Source: Kaustia mangrovi
GTDB lineage: Bacteria; Pseudomonadota; Alphaproteobacteria; Rhizobiales; Im1
Direction of reading: 5' to 3'
DNA: 64,000 bases
Assembly: GCF_015482775.1 (NCBI RefSeq)
Contig: NZ_CP058214.1
Location: forward strand, 620,001-684,000
Made by a program: the position numbers and the translations under genes. Positions within the stretch are counted from its first letter, which is position 1; each line of letters begins with the position of its first letter. Below, in pieces: positions 36,450 to 46,477 of the stretch. The notes below the pieces were generated by a model. It was given only the letters and a program-made list of their open reading frames with translations, was not told the origin of the DNA and did not search any database.

Positions 36450-37166
36450 TTACTGAACCACGACCCTCGTGCCGATCTGCACCCTGCTGTAGAGATCGAC
36501 GACCTCCTCGTTCAGCATGCGGATGCAGCCGCTCGAGACCGCCCGCCCGATGCTCCAGGCCTGGTTCGTGCCGTGGATACGATAGAGCGTGCCGCCGATA
36601 TAGAGGGCGCGCGCGCCAAGCGGATTGTTCGGCCCGCCCGGCATGTATTTCGGCAGGTTCGGCTGGCGCTTGCGCATGGCGGCGGGCGGTGTCCAGCCCG
36701 GCCACTCCGCCTTGCGCGAGATCCTGTGGCGGCCGCGCCAGGTGAAGCCCTGCCGGCCGACGCCGACGCCATACTGGATGGCCTTGCCGCCGGGCAGGAC
36801 GTAATAGAGCCGCCGCTCGCCGGTCTTCACCACGATGGTGCCCGGCCCATAGGGGCCGCTGTAGCGGACTGTCCGCTTGCCGCCATAGGTCGAGCGCGGC
36901 GTGCTTGCATAGCGCGAGCCGTAGCTTGCCCGCCTCGACGGGCGGGAGCTGCGGCGCGACGCTGGCTGCGCCCGCCTGGCGCGCGCATTGTCCCTCTCCG
37001 CCTCGTCCGGCTTCGCCGCCGGCCGCGACGCGCCGCCATAGCGGATCGCATCGTCGGGTTTCTCCGAAGAGAAGTTGAATTGCGTCTTCGCCGCTCCGGC
37101 GGTTCCGGTGGCAGTGGCCAAGCCGATCACCGCTGTTGCGGCGAGAATGGTGATATAGCCCCGCAT
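36450..37166 (-). CDS. L,D-transpeptidase (YkuD family), exported
   Basis: 238 residues from the ATG at 37166, 8 bases after AAAGGGAT; an upstream ATG at 37223 has no ribosome site. Signal peptide ending TAGA-AK, then a basic linker and a YkuD domain with the catalytic HGTNxxxSIGRAVSSGCIRM motif (His, Ser, Cys, Arg). It makes 3-3 crosslinks in peptidoglycan or attaches proteins to it. Single gene. Confidence 0.92.
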   Translation of the reverse strand: MRGYITILAATAVIGLATATGTAGAAKTQFNFSSEKPDDAIRYGGASRPAAKPDEAERDNARARRAQPASRRSSRPSRRASYGSRYASTPRSTYGGKRTVRYSGPYGPGTIVVKTGERRLYYVLPGGKAIQYGVGVGRQGFTWRGRHRISRKAEWPGWTPPAAMRKRQPNLPKYMPGGPNNPLGARALYIGGTLYRIHGTNQAWSIGRAVSSGCIRMLNEEVVDLYSRVQIGTRVVVQ

Positions 37167-37342
37167 GGCATCGATCCCTTTCCTGTGACCTGCCCGCCCC
37201 GTCGCGAAATGTGTCCGAAACATGGCACAGTATTATCCGGCAGTTTGGCCAAAGACAATCGCAAGTCAATCGTATCGTTGCCGTTATGATTAAGGCGTTC
37301 GGAGCCGTTGCCCGGGCGACACGCCAGTAGAACGCGGCACGA

Positions 37343-37867
37343 TCAACGGGCGACGACGCGTCCTCCGGCGCCGGGCGGCAACGCCAGGAGCATCTGGCGC
37401 GGCGTCAGTCCCGTGACGGGGTGATGCCAGAAAGGGGCGATCTCGTTCAGCGGCTCGAGCACGAATGCGCGCCTGTGCAGATCGGGATGGGGCAGAGCCA
37501 GCGGCCTGCGCAAGGCGCTGTCCGGCAGGGGATGGCGGGGCGGAGGAATGACGAGATCGTGATAGGCGACGAGATCGAGATCGAGCGTTCGCGGCCCCCA
37601 GCGCAACCTGCGGCGGCGCCCCGCGGCATATTCGATGGCGTGAAGCCTGCGCATCAACGCCGCCGGCGGCAGATGGGTCTCCACGATCGCGACCGCGTTG
37701 AGGAATGCCGGCTGGTCCGTCTTTCCGTAAGGCGCGGTGCGCAACAGGCTGGAGCATTGACGAACGGGGATGCAACAATCGTATAACAGATCGAGCGTTC
37801 GGTTCAGCGTCCGTTCCGGCGGCCCCCACGGGCCGGCGAGATTGCTGCCCAGTGCAAGCACGATCAT
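37343..37867 (-). CDS. folK: 2-amino-4-hydroxy-6-hydroxymethyldihydropteridine diphosphokinase
   Basis: 174 residues from the ATG at 37867 (MIVLALGSNLAGP, the normal HPPK start); the frame extends upstream without a ribosome site. Signature RWGPRTLDLDLVAYHD and HPDLHRRAFVLEPL. It makes the pyrophosphorylated pterin of folate synthesis. Divergent from the NYN gene. Confidence 0.9.
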   Translation of the reverse strand: MIVLALGSNLAGPWGPPERTLNRTLDLLYDCCIPVRQCSSLLRTAPYGKTDQPAFLNAVAIVETHLPPAALMRRLHAIEYAAGRRRRLRWGPRTLDLDLVAYHDLVIPPPRHPLPDSALRRPLALPHPDLHRRAFVLEPLNEIAPFWHHPVTGLTPRQMLLALPPGAGGRVVAR

Positions 37868-37980
37868 GGCAGCGCGACCGACCGCCAATCCAGGCGACCC
37901 CGGCATTTCGTCGTCCTGGACCGGATTGTTATCATTTGGATCGCCCTCCTGCGGGGCGCATATAACCAATGGGTGAGAGC

Positions 37981-38577
37981 ATGTTTTTCTATCCGAATGA
38001 GCGTATCGCGCTCTTCATCGACGGCGCCAATTTGTATGCCACGGCCAAGGCCCTGAATTTCGATATCGACTACAAGCGCCTCCTCGGCCTGTTCCGCTCC
38101 AAGGGCCGCCTGATTCGCGCGCTGTACTACACGGCGCTGGTGGAGGACACGGAATATTCGCCGATCCGTCCCCTGATCGACTGGCTCGACTACAATGGCT
38201 ACACCGTCGTCACCAAGCCCACAAAGGAGTTCACCGACTCGCTCGGCCGGCGCAAGCTCAAAGGCAATATGGACATCGAGCTCGCCGTCGACGTGATGGA
38301 GATGTCGCCCGCGCTCGACCATATCGTGCTGTTCTCCGGAGATGGCGACTTCCGCCGCCTCGTGGAATCCGTCCAGCGCAAGGGGGTGCGCGTGAGCCTC
38401 GTGTCGACGCTGGCGAGCAAGCCGCCAATGGTCTCCGACGACCTGCGCCGACAGGCCGATCATTTCATCGACCTCAACGATCTGCGCAAGGACATCGGGC
38501 GCGACACACCGGAGCGCGATACGCGCCGCGACGACACCTCGCCCGACACCGATTTCGAGGAATTCGCCGATATCTGA
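37981..38577 (+). CDS. NYN domain (LabA/DUF88-like) putative nuclease
   Basis: 198 residues from the ATG at 37981, preceded by GGGTGAGAG; an ATG at 37969 overlaps it. PIN-like acidic residues are in place: FIDGANLY, MDIELAVDVMEM and FSGDGDFRRLV. The tail is Asp/Thr-rich. NYN proteins are metal-dependent ribonucleases or RNA-binding proteins. Its place beside smpB, folK and rpoZ is conserved in Rhizobiales. Confidence 0.88.
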   Translation: MFFYPNERIALFIDGANLYATAKALNFDIDYKRLLGLFRSKGRLIRALYYTALVEDTEYSPIRPLIDWLDYNGYTVVTKPTKEFTDSLGRRKLKGNMDIELAVDVMEMSPALDHIVLFSGDGDFRRLVESVQRKGVRVSLVSTLASKPPMVSDDLRRQADHFIDLNDLRKDIGRDTPERDTRRDDTSPDTDFEEFADI

Positions 38578-38658
38578 CGCGCCATCGGCTTGCGCCGGGC
38601 CCGGGCCCGGCCGCACGATGCAACGCGAACGTTCCGATTCCTTGTGCAGGCGACCCAG

Positions 38659-39312
38659 ATGACCCCAGATCCCGCTTCCGCCCTGCCGGAACCGCCGCAT
38701 GACTGCGCGAAATGCGCGCGCCTTGCGGAGTTCCGCGCCAGGAACAGGGCCGAGCATCCCGACTGGTTCAATGCGCCCGTCCCCTCTTTCGGCGACCGGA
38801 CGGCGCGTCTCCTCGTGGTCGGGCTCGCCCCCGGGCTCAAGGGCGCGAACAAGACCGGGCGGCCCTTCACGGGCGACTTCGCCGGCGATCTCCTCTATGC
38901 GACGCTCATCGGCCACGGCTTCGCCCATGGCACCTATGGCGCGACCCCGGCCGACGGGCTGACGCTGAAACGGTGCATGATCACCAATGCGGTGCGCTGC
39001 GTCCCGCCGCAGAACAAGCCGACGGGGCCGGAAATACGACTCTGCAACAACTACTTGTCGCACCTTCTTGAGGATCTGAACGAGCTTGTGGCCGTGCTCG
39101 CGCTCGGCCGGATCGCGCATGACGCCGTGCTGACGGCGCGCGGCCTCAAGCGCTCCGCCCACCCATTCGGCCATGGCGCCATCCACGATCTCGGCGGCGT
39201 GGCGCTCTTCGACAGCTATCACTGCTCGCGCTACAACACGCAGACGCGGCGGCTGACGCCGGAGATGTTCAACGCCGTCATCGCCGCCATCCGCGACCAT
39301 GTCGGCGACTGA
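38659..39312 (+). CDS. Type 5 uracil-DNA glycosylase
   Basis: 217 residues from the ATG at 38659. Motif 1 is GLAPGLKGANKTGRPFTGDFAG, with Ala-Pro-Gly instead of the Glu/Asp-containing motif of family 4. Cysteines for a 4Fe-4S cluster are present (CAKC near the start; C-x15-C in RCVPP...RLC). Motif 2 is HCSRYN, ending the active site. It removes uracil and other deaminated bases from DNA. Convergent with smpB. Confidence 0.88.
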   Translation: MTPDPASALPEPPHDCAKCARLAEFRARNRAEHPDWFNAPVPSFGDRTARLLVVGLAPGLKGANKTGRPFTGDFAGDLLYATLIGHGFAHGTYGATPADGLTLKRCMITNAVRCVPPQNKPTGPEIRLCNNYLSHLLEDLNELVAVLALGRIAHDAVLTARGLKRSAHPFGHGAIHDLGGVALFDSYHCSRYNTQTRRLTPEMFNAVIAAIRDHVGD

Positions 39313-39363
39313 TCCCGAGTGGGGGAGCCGGCCAGTGCCGCAACACTCCGACTGGATGGCGTC

Positions 39364-39858
39364 TCAGCCGCGCTCGCGCAGCAAACGGGCCTTCTCGCGC
39401 TGCCAGGAGCGTTCCTTCTGGACCTCGCGCTTGTCGTGATGCTTGCGGCCGCGGGCGAGCGCGATCTCCAGCTTGGCGATCCCGCGCTCGTTGAAATAGA
39501 GCTTCAGCGGCACGATGGTGAGCCCCTCCTTCTGCACGGCCCCCGCCAGCCTGTGGATCTGGCGGCGGTGGAGGAGCAGCTTGCGCGGCCGGCGCGGCTC
39601 GTGGTTGAAGCGGTTCGCCTGCTCGTATTCCGGGATGTGGGAATTGATGAGAACGAGTTCGTCGCCCTCCACCGTCGCATAGGACTCCCCGAGGCTCGCC
39701 TTGCCGGACCGCAGGCTCTTCACCTCCGTGCCGGTCAGGACGATTCCGGCCTCGAAGGTCTCCATGAGCTCGTAATCGAAGCGCGCGCGCCGGTTCTCCG
39801 CGACGACGGTGCGTCCGGAGACCGGCCCGCCCTTCTTCTTGGTGGCGGCGCTGGCCAT
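39364..39858 (-). CDS. smpB: SsrA-binding protein
   Basis: 164 residues: [50 protein letters not shown] and the basic tail [19 protein letters not shown]. It delivers tmRNA to stalled ribosomes. It is 16 bases downstream of dapA. Confidence 0.96.
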   Translation of the reverse strand: MASAATKKKGGPVSGRTVVAENRRARFDYELMETFEAGIVLTGTEVKSLRSGKASLGESYATVEGDELVLINSHIPEYEQANRFNHEPRRPRKLLLHRRQIHRLAGAVQKEGLTIVPLKLYFNERGIAKLEIALARGRKHHDKREVQKERSWQREKARLLRERG

Positions 39859-39874
39859 TTCTCTACCCTGAACG

Positions 39875-40759
39875 TCAGTTGATCAGCCCGGCATGCACCA
39901 TGGCATCGCGCACCTGCGTGCGGGTTGCCTCCGTCGGCGGAACCATGGGCAGGCGGATATCCTCCGAGGACCGCCCGAGCAGGCTTGCCGCATATTTCAC
40001 CGGCGACGGGCTCGTCTCCACGAACAGCGCCGTATGAAGCGGCATCAGCCGGTCCTGGATCGTGAGCGCGAGCGCGAAATCGCCCGCCATGCACGCCTCC
40101 TGGAAATCAGCGCACAGCCGCGGGGCGACATTGGCGGTGACCGAGATGCAGCCATGCCCGCCATGGGCCATGAAGCCGAGCGCGGTGGCATCCTCGCCCG
40201 AAAGCTGGATAAAGTCCGCCCCGATCTCCAGGCGCTGGCGGCTCGCGCGGCCCGGATCGGCGGTCGCGTCCTTCACGCCGACGATATTGTCGGCATCGCG
40301 GGCGAGACGCGCCATGGTCTCCACGGAGATATCGGTCACCGTGCGTGGCGGGACATTGTAGATGAGGATCGGAATGTCCGCGCTCGCCGCGACCGCCATG
40401 AAGTGCTGGTAGAGGCCTTCCTGCGTCGGCTTGTTGTAGTAGGGCACGACCACCAGCGCACCGTCGGCACCGGCCTCGTGGGCGAAGCGCGTCAGCGACA
40501 CCGCCTCTTCCGTCGAGTTCGAGCCCGTGCCCGCGATCACCGGCACGCGGCCGGCGGCGGCCTCCACGGCCAGCTCGATGAGGCGTTTGTGCTCCTCATG
40601 GCTGAGCGTGGGCGATTCGCCGGTCGTCCCCACAGGAACGATGCCGTGCGAGCCCTGCTCGATCTGCCATTCCACGAAGGCCTGGAAGCCGTCCTCGTCG
40701 ACCGTGCCGTCACGCATCGGGGTGAGCAGCGCGGGGATGGAGCCCTTGAACATTGTCAT
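39875..40759 (-). CDS. dapA: 4-hydroxy-tetrahydrodipicolinate synthase
   Basis: 294 residues from the ATG at 40759, 7 bases after GAGAGG. TIM-barrel motifs: [27 protein letters not shown], the tyrosine in [18 protein letters not shown] and the Schiff-base lysine in [12 protein letters not shown]. First step of lysine and diaminopimelate synthesis from aspartate semialdehyde. The dapA-smpB order is conserved. Confidence 0.95.
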   Translation of the reverse strand: MTMFKGSIPALLTPMRDGTVDEDGFQAFVEWQIEQGSHGIVPVGTTGESPTLSHEEHKRLIELAVEAAAGRVPVIAGTGSNSTEEAVSLTRFAHEAGADGALVVVPYYNKPTQEGLYQHFMAVAASADIPILIYNVPPRTVTDISVETMARLARDADNIVGVKDATADPGRASRQRLEIGADFIQLSGEDATALGFMAHGGHGCISVTANVAPRLCADFQEACMAGDFALALTIQDRLMPLHTALFVETSPSPVKYAASLLGRSSEDIRLPMVPPTEATRTQVRDAMVHAGLIN

Positions 40760-40940
40760 CAGATTGCCTCTCTCACGCAGGCAGAACCGGAAACTGCGGA
40801 AATTCCGGGCACCATAGACACAAAGCGCCCGGCACAGCAAGTCGCACGCCATATCGCGCGGGAGCCCCGCCCAACCTTGGTCGCAATTTTCGTATACGCG
40901 CATGTGGCGTCCGGTGGGCCTTAACGGGTAGTGTTGGGGG

Positions 40941-43171
40941 ATGATGTCATTTTCGATCGCGTACCGGCGCCGGTTGCGGCAGGCCGGCAGGTGTCGGGCT
41001 CGTGTTTCGCCGCGGAGCCGATCGATGGCGCGCGCGAGCGCCCTCGCCCTGTGCGGCGCCCTGCTCTGCGCGCCATCTGTTCCCGCCCGGGCCGAAGCCC
41101 CGCAGGCGGAGTCCGTTCGCGTCGCGGCCGCCGCGCAGGCCAGCACCCGCACGGACCGGGCCTTCTCCGACGCGCTCGAAAAGGCGCTGTCCGGCAAGCA
41201 CGACCAGGCCCAGGCCCTGAAGGCCCGGCTGTCCGATCCGGTCCAGCGCAAGGTGATCGACTGGCTCTATGCCCAGAGCCGCTCCCTCGATGCCGGATAC
41301 GCACGGATCATCGCCTTTCTCGACGACAATCCGGACTGGCCCCAGCAGCGGCTCATCACGATCCGCGCCGAACAGGCCCTCTATGACCAGAAGGCGCCGG
41401 CGGCCGCCATATTCTCATTCTTCGCGAACCGGCAGCCGGAGACCGCCATGGGCAAGCTGGCGCTCTCGCGCGCCTATCTCGCCCGCGGCGACCGGGCGAA
41501 AGCCGCCGCATGGGCCGCCCGCGCCTGGCGCGAGGACGATTTCAGCGAAAGCGGCGAAAAGCGCGTCATGGCCGAGTTCGGCGGCCTGATCGGCCAGGCG
41601 GACCACCGGGCGCGCCTCGTCCGGCTGATCTACGAGCAGGAATCGCGTGCCGCCCTGCGCACCGCCGCCCGGATATCGTCCGACCACGTCAAACTCGCCA
41701 AGGCCGCCGCCGCCCTGTTCAGCCTTTCGAAGGACGGCCCGCGGCTCTATGCCGCCGTTCCCGCCTCGCTGCGCAACCAGCTCCTGCTCACCTATCCGCT
41801 CGCGCGCTATTACCGCAAGACCGGCAACGAGGCGAAGGCGCGGGCCATGCTGCGCCAGGTCCCGGCGAGCCACAACGAACTGTCCTATCCCTATCCCTGG
41901 TGGGTCGAGCGCCGGCTGATCGCGCGCATGTCGTTGCGGCCGGCGCCCAGCAGGCCTGGCGCGAGGCCTACGAGCTGGCGAGCGAGCACGGCTATTCCTC
42001 CGGGGAGTACTTCGAGCAGGGCGAGTTCCTGGCCGGCTGGATCGCGCTGCGCTTCCTGAAACAGCCGGAAATCGCACGCAAGCACTTCTGGCGCCTGCGC
42101 AAGGGCACGACCAAGGACCGCGAGATCGCCCGGGCGGAATACTGGCTCGGCCGGGTGGATGCCGCCGTCGGACGCCAGCCCGACGCCCGGCGCCATTACG
42201 AGGCGGCAGCGCGCCGGCCCTTCACCTATTACGGCCAGCTCGCCCGCGACATGATCGGCCTCAATCGCGCGGCGATCCGCGTTTCGGCCACCCCCCAGGC
42301 CAGCCCGGCAGACATGGCCGCGCTCGACCGCAACGAGGTCGCGCGCGCCACCCGCATGGTGGGTCAGGCCGGCCAGCCCGCGCTTCTGCCCCCTTCTTCT
42401 CCACGCTCGCCCCGCGGCTGAAGAGCCAGGGCGAGGCGACGGCCCTGGCAACGCTCGCCTGGCGGCTCGGCGCGCCCAATCTGGCGTTGCGCACCGCCAA
42501 GAGGGCGGCCTCCGGGGGCTTCGACCTCGGGGGTTCGCCTATCCCGTCAATGCCTTGCCGAATTACGAGCGCATCGCCGATCCGGTGGATCGTGCCTTCG
42601 TTCTGGGCCTCATCCGGCAGGAAAGCGAATTCAACCTGACCGCCACCAGCGGCGTAGGCGCGCGCGGGCTGATGCAGATCATGCCGGGCACCGCCAAGCT
42701 GATCGCGAAGGCACACGGCCAGTCCTACGACGCCTCCCGGCTTGGCCGCGACGCAGGCTACAATCTCACCCTCGGCACGGCCCATCTCAGCGACCTCCTC
42801 AAGCAGTATAACGGCTCCTACATCCTCACCCTCGTCGCCTACAATGCCGGGCCCGGCCGCGTCACGGACTGGGTGGAGCGCTACGGCGACCCGCGCACCG
42901 GCGAGATCGAGGCGGTCGACTGGGTCGAGGCGATCCCCTTCACCGAGACGCGCGGCTATGTGAAGAAGGTCATGGCGAATGTGCAGGTCTACCGCTCGCG
43001 GCTGGACGGCCCCGCCAGGGCCTCGTCGCCGACCTCCATCGCGGCGGGCCGTCGCGGCTGACCGTGACCGGCGCCATAGGCGGCTCCGCGGACGGGCGCG
43101 GCATGGCCGACGACGACTGCATCGGCGGCGAGGCGGAGGACCGTATCGCCGCGCTCATTTCCTGCAACTAG
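40941..43171 (+). pseudogene. Soluble lytic murein transglycosylase, broken by four single-base frame changes
   Basis: The homology runs through one gene but in four different frames, each change equivalent to one lost base. Breaks are near 41930 (after WWVERRLIARM), in a C5 run at 42389-42393, in a G5 run at 42529-42533 and in a C4 run at 43010-43013. Restored, it reads: signal peptide, helical superhelix with TPR-like repeats (residues about 60-450), and a C-terminal SLT domain with the catalytic Glu in GLIRQESEFN, GVGARGLMQIMPGTAK and the AYNAGPGRV motif. The last part ends VADLHRGGP...ISCN at 43171. The enzyme would cleave peptidoglycan, forming anhydromuropeptides. It is either a decaying pseudogene or a run of sequencing errors; no in-frame nonsense is seen. 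Confidence 0.8.
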
Positions 43172-43235
43172 GCCGCTCCCTGCCCGCCCGAAGCGCTGCC
43201 GGCCCGCCCGTCCCGGCCAAGGAGACACACAACCG

Positions 43236-44111
43236 ATGGATCATGGCGCCTCCGCCTATCGCGAGATCCGCTTCACCGTGCAGGACGGGCTGACCCTCGT
43301 CGCCCGCGACTACGGCTCCGCGGAGACCGGCGCCACGCCGGTGCTGTGCCTGCCGGGCCTCACGCGCAACGCCAAGGACTTCCACGAGCTGGCCTTGCGG
43401 CTCGCCCCACGCCGCCGCGTCCTCGCCCTGGATTTCAGGGGACGCGGGCGCTCCGACAGGGCGGCCGACTGGCGGAGCTACACCGTGCCCGTCGAATGCA
43501 CCGACGTGCTCCAGCTTCTGGCGCTGACCGGCATCGGGCGCGTGGTCGCCATCGGCACCTCGCGCGGCGGGCTCGTCGCCATGGCGCTGGCGGCGGCAAG
43601 ACCGGCCGCGCTCGCGGGCGTCGTCCTCAACGATGTCGGCCCGGTGCTGGAGAGCGAAGGCCTGATCCAGATCCGCCGGCGGCTCGACGGTGCCACCGCG
43701 CCTCGGGACTGGGCGGACGCGACGGAGGCGGTCAAGGCCGCCAATCCCGGATTCGAGGGCCTTACCGAGGCGGACTGGCAGGCCTTCGCCCGCAGGCTCT
43801 ACCGCGACGAGAACGGGCGGCCCGCCCTCGACTACGACCCGGACATCGCCCGCACCTTCCCGACCGAGGCCATGCTGGAGAGCGGGGCGCTGCCGCCGGC
43901 ATGGCCCTCCTTCATGGCCCTCGCCGGCCGTCCGGTCCTCGTCGTGCGCGGAGCGAATTCCGATCTCCTGAGTGCGGCGACCGTCAAGGCCATGCAGACC
44001 GCCATGCCGGCGCTCGAGGCCGTGACCGTGCCGGGCCGCGCCCACCCCCCCTTCCTCACAGAACCGGAGGCGGAAGCCGCCATCGACCGGCTTCTCGGCC
44101 GTATTCCCTGA
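43236..44111 (+). CDS. Alpha/beta hydrolase
   Basis: 291 residues: oxyanion strand VLCLPGLTRNAKDF, FRGRGRSD, nucleophile elbow GTSRGG (Ser), acid in VRGANSDLLSAA and catalytic His in GRAHPPFL. It is soluble with no signal peptide. The substrate is not evident from motifs or neighbours. Confidence 0.9.
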   Translation: MDHGASAYREIRFTVQDGLTLVARDYGSAETGATPVLCLPGLTRNAKDFHELALRLAPRRRVLALDFRGRGRSDRAADWRSYTVPVECTDVLQLLALTGIGRVVAIGTSRGGLVAMALAAARPAALAGVVLNDVGPVLESEGLIQIRRRLDGATAPRDWADATEAVKAANPGFEGLTEADWQAFARRLYRDENGRPALDYDPDIARTFPTEAMLESGALPPAWPSFMALAGRPVLVVRGANSDLLSAATVKAMQTAMPALEAVTVPGRAHPPFLTEPEAEAAIDRLLGRIP

Positions 44112-44132
44112 CCTCGCCGCGGCTCACGCACC

Positions 44133-45086
44133 CTATTCGGCCTCCGCCCGGGTGCGCTCGATCAGCACCCGCGCGACCACGTCGAACGCCCCGAGCTGGC
44201 CGACCAGCGCCGCGCGCCCGCCAAGCGCCTCGCGCGATTCGGCGCCGCCGCCACGCGGCGAGGAGAAATGCCAGGTGTTTCCCCTCGGGTTGAACTCTAT
44301 CACATAAAGTCTGCCACCGCGGGCGTCGCGCAGGATATCGCAGCCATGGAGCGGGATCTCGGGAACCGCCTCGTAGACCCTGCGGGCAAGCGCGAAGATC
44401 TCCTCGTCCTCATAGAAGAAGCGATCCCGCTCCCCGCCATTGGTGGCCACGCAGGCGCTCTCCAACACGTCGTCGGGAGCATCGAGCGGCGGGCGTTCGC
44501 CGATGAGCCGGGACGCATAGGCATAGAGCGCCTCGCCGAAGAGCGTCGAGACGCGATAGTGAAGCGGCCGGGACCCGGTATCGATGAACTGCTGAAGGAG
44601 CATCGGCCCCTTCCGGCCGGGATGGCCCGGCGGATAGTCTTCCGGCGCGATATAGCGCACCCGCTCCGTGCGCATGAGCTGGACGCCCTTGCCGTGGCTC
44701 TCCGAACCGGCGGTGGGCTTCAGCAGGATGTAGTCGCCCCACTCGGCCGGGTCGAGCACGGTGTCGGGACCGAGCACCGCCGTCTTCGGAACGCTCACGC
44801 CGACGGCTGCGAGCCGCGCCATCTGCTCGCTCTTCTTCATCGCGCGGCCGCAATAGACCTTGCCGCGCATGGGGCGGAAGGTGCTGAGCGCGGTCGGCGA
44901 GAACACGAGGGTCGGCCGCTCCGCCACCTTGCGGACGTCGCTCAGCGCCGGCGACCGGCTGGAGACGAGGAACACCTCGATATCCGGGGCCAGAGCATGG
45001 ATCCGCGCCCTGATCTGCCTGAAATCGGCAACATCGAGGCGTCTCGCGTCATAGGCCATGACGAGATTGCGCGTGCGGTCCCTCAA
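44133..45086 (-). CDS. ATP-grasp protein (RimK-like), tandem copy 2
   Basis: 317 residues if it starts at the TTG at 45086 (behind GGGGGAAGG), whose product LRDRTRNLV matches MAERTRNLV of the upstream paralog; the next ATG is at 45059. ATP-grasp landmarks: YILLKPTAGSESHGKG, LLQQFIDTG, HGCDILRDARGG and the metal-binding VIEFNPRGNTWHF. The family ligates a carboxylate to an amine or thiol using ATP, but this subgroup has no known substrate. It lies 31 bases after its paralog. Confidence 0.8.
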   Translation of the reverse strand: MRDRTRNLVMAYDARRLDVADFRQIRARIHALAPDIEVFLVSSRSPALSDVRKVAERPTLVFSPTALSTFRPMRGKVYCGRAMKKSEQMARLAAVGVSVPKTAVLGPDTVLDPAEWGDYILLKPTAGSESHGKGVQLMRTERVRYIAPEDYPPGHPGRKGPMLLQQFIDTGSRPLHYRVSTLFGEALYAYASRLIGERPPLDAPDDVLESACVATNGGERDRFFYEDEEIFALARRVYEAVPEIPLHGCDILRDARGGRLYVIEFNPRGNTWHFSSPRGGGAESREALGGRAALVGQLGAFDVVARVLIERTRAEAE

Positions 45087-45117
45087 CCTTCCCCCTGACT
45101 GAACTGAACGCCCCTTC

Positions 45118-46068
45118 TTATTCCGCTTCCCTCCTCGTCCGGTCGATGAGCACGCGCGCAGCGACATCGAACGCGCCGAACTGGCCGACCATCGGATCGG
45201 CGCTGCCGAACTCCTCGCGCGCCCGCGCGCCCATGGGCGATGAGAAATGCCAGGTGTTGCCGCCGGCATTGATCTCGATGACATAGAGTGCGCCCGTGCG
45301 CGCGTCGCGCAGGATGTCGCAGCCCTGCAACGGGATCTCCGGGACCGCCTCATAGGCGCGCCGGGCCATGGCGAGGATATCGTCGTCCTTGAAGAAGACG
45401 CGCCGTCTGCGCCCGCCATTGGTGGCCACGCAGGCACTCTCCAGCACCGCGTCGGGCGCGTCGAGCGGCGGGCGCTCGTCGACGAGCTCGGAATAGTAGG
45501 CCACGAGCGGCTCGCCGAAGAGCGTCATGATCCGGTAGTGGCGCGGGCAGGGACCGGTATCGATGAATTGCTGGACGAGCATCGGTCCCTTCCGGCCGGG
45601 ATGGCCCGGCGGATAGTCCTCCGGCGCGATGTGGCGCAGCCGTTCGGTCCGCATCGCCTGGACGCCCGCGCCTGTGCTCTGGCTGCCCCTTGCCGTCGGC
45701 TTGACCAGCACATACGGCCCCCACTCGCCCGGCTCGAATGTGGCATCGGGTGTGAGAAGCGCGGTCCGCGGCACGGGCACCCCGCGCTCGGCCAGCCGGG
45801 CCATCTCGCCCTCCTTGGGAAGCCGCTTGCCCGCATAGATCCGCCCACGCTCCGGCCGGTACTGACGCAGCCTCGTCGGCGACACGACGAGCAGCGGGCG
45901 TTCCGCCGCCCGTCGCGCCTCGCTCGTGGCCGGCGCGGCATTGGAGATGACGAAGACCTCGATATCGGGGGCACGCGAATGGATGCGGGCGCGGATCTGC
46001 TTGAAGTCGGCGAAATCCATCCGTGCAGGCTCATAGACGAGAACCAGATTGCGCGTGCGTTCGGCCAT
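45118..46068 (-). CDS. ATP-grasp protein (RimK-like), tandem copy 1
   Basis: 316 residues with the same layout as the next gene: N-terminal Rossmann-like part (DFKQIRARIHSRAPDIEVFVI), ATP-grasp core (VLVKPTARGSQS, MLVQQFIDTG), HGCD-equivalent LQGCDILRDAR and YVIEINAGGNTWHFSS. The final metal motif is EINAGGN here versus EFNPRGN in the paralog, so the two may differ in activity. A tandem duplication; the pair is probably one transcript. Function unknown. Confidence 0.8.
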   Translation of the reverse strand: MAERTRNLVLVYEPARMDFADFKQIRARIHSRAPDIEVFVISNAAPATSEARRAAERPLLVVSPTRLRQYRPERGRIYAGKRLPKEGEMARLAERGVPVPRTALLTPDATFEPGEWGPYVLVKPTARGSQSTGAGVQAMRTERLRHIAPEDYPPGHPGRKGPMLVQQFIDTGPCPRHYRIMTLFGEPLVAYYSELVDERPPLDAPDAVLESACVATNGGRRRRVFFKDDDILAMARRAYEAVPEIPLQGCDILRDARTGALYVIEINAGGNTWHFSSPMGARAREEFGSADPMVGQFGAFDVAARVLIDRTRREAE

Positions 46069-46277
46069 GGCGGCGGCATTCCCTTGTCGTACCGGATGAA
46101 CGCTCCGGCGCGGCCCGCCTCATTCTATCCATCACCGGGCCGCACAGCGCAATCGCAAGCGAATCTCTGGCGGGCACCCGGCGCCCATACGCGGCCGATC
46201 GCACCGCAGAGCAAACCCTCATGGACGGCGCAAAACAGGCCCGCCGGCACGAAACGGTGTTCTACTACCGCAACACC

Positions 46278-46295
46278 TGTGTCTTTTGCGACACA
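46278..46295. promoter_or_regulatory. Dyad upstream of porin 1
   Basis: TGTGTC-TTTTGC-GACACA, a perfect 6-bp dyad about 65 bases before the possible -10. It could be a regulator site. It is absent from the porin 2 and porin 3 upstream regions. Confidence 0.35.
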
Positions 46296-46320
46296 CGGTG
46301 TCAAATTCAGGCCACAGCCG

Positions 46321-46377
46321 CCGCGCGGCCATTGACCGTGGGTGTTCCTGCGCAGAGAAATACAATCTGTGCGATGC
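46321..46377 (+). promoter_or_regulatory. Conserved leader block, porin 1
   Basis: CCGCGCGGCCATTGACC at 46321-46337 recurs with one change upstream of porin 2 (48311). GTGCGATGC at 46369-46377 recurs upstream of all three porins. TACAAT (46361) lies just before it, so this probably marks the promoter and transcription start. Confidence 0.45.
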
Positions 46378-46477
46378 AAGTCGTGCTGGGGCCTCCCATG
46401 ACCGCGCTTCGATTTGAGAGAGAGGGGAATCGGGGGGTGCCGCCAACTCCAGAAGAGAGAGTGGGAGAACAGACATT

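Larger units (their letters stand above)
46069..46477 (+). other. Upstream region of porin 1
   Basis: 409 bases without a gene. It contains the TGTGTC/GACACA dyad (46278-46295) and a block shared with porin 2 (46321-46337 and 46369-46377). TACAAT at 46361-46366 is a possible -10. A purine-rich stretch at 46451-46470 carries the Shine-Dalgarno. Confidence 0.5.
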
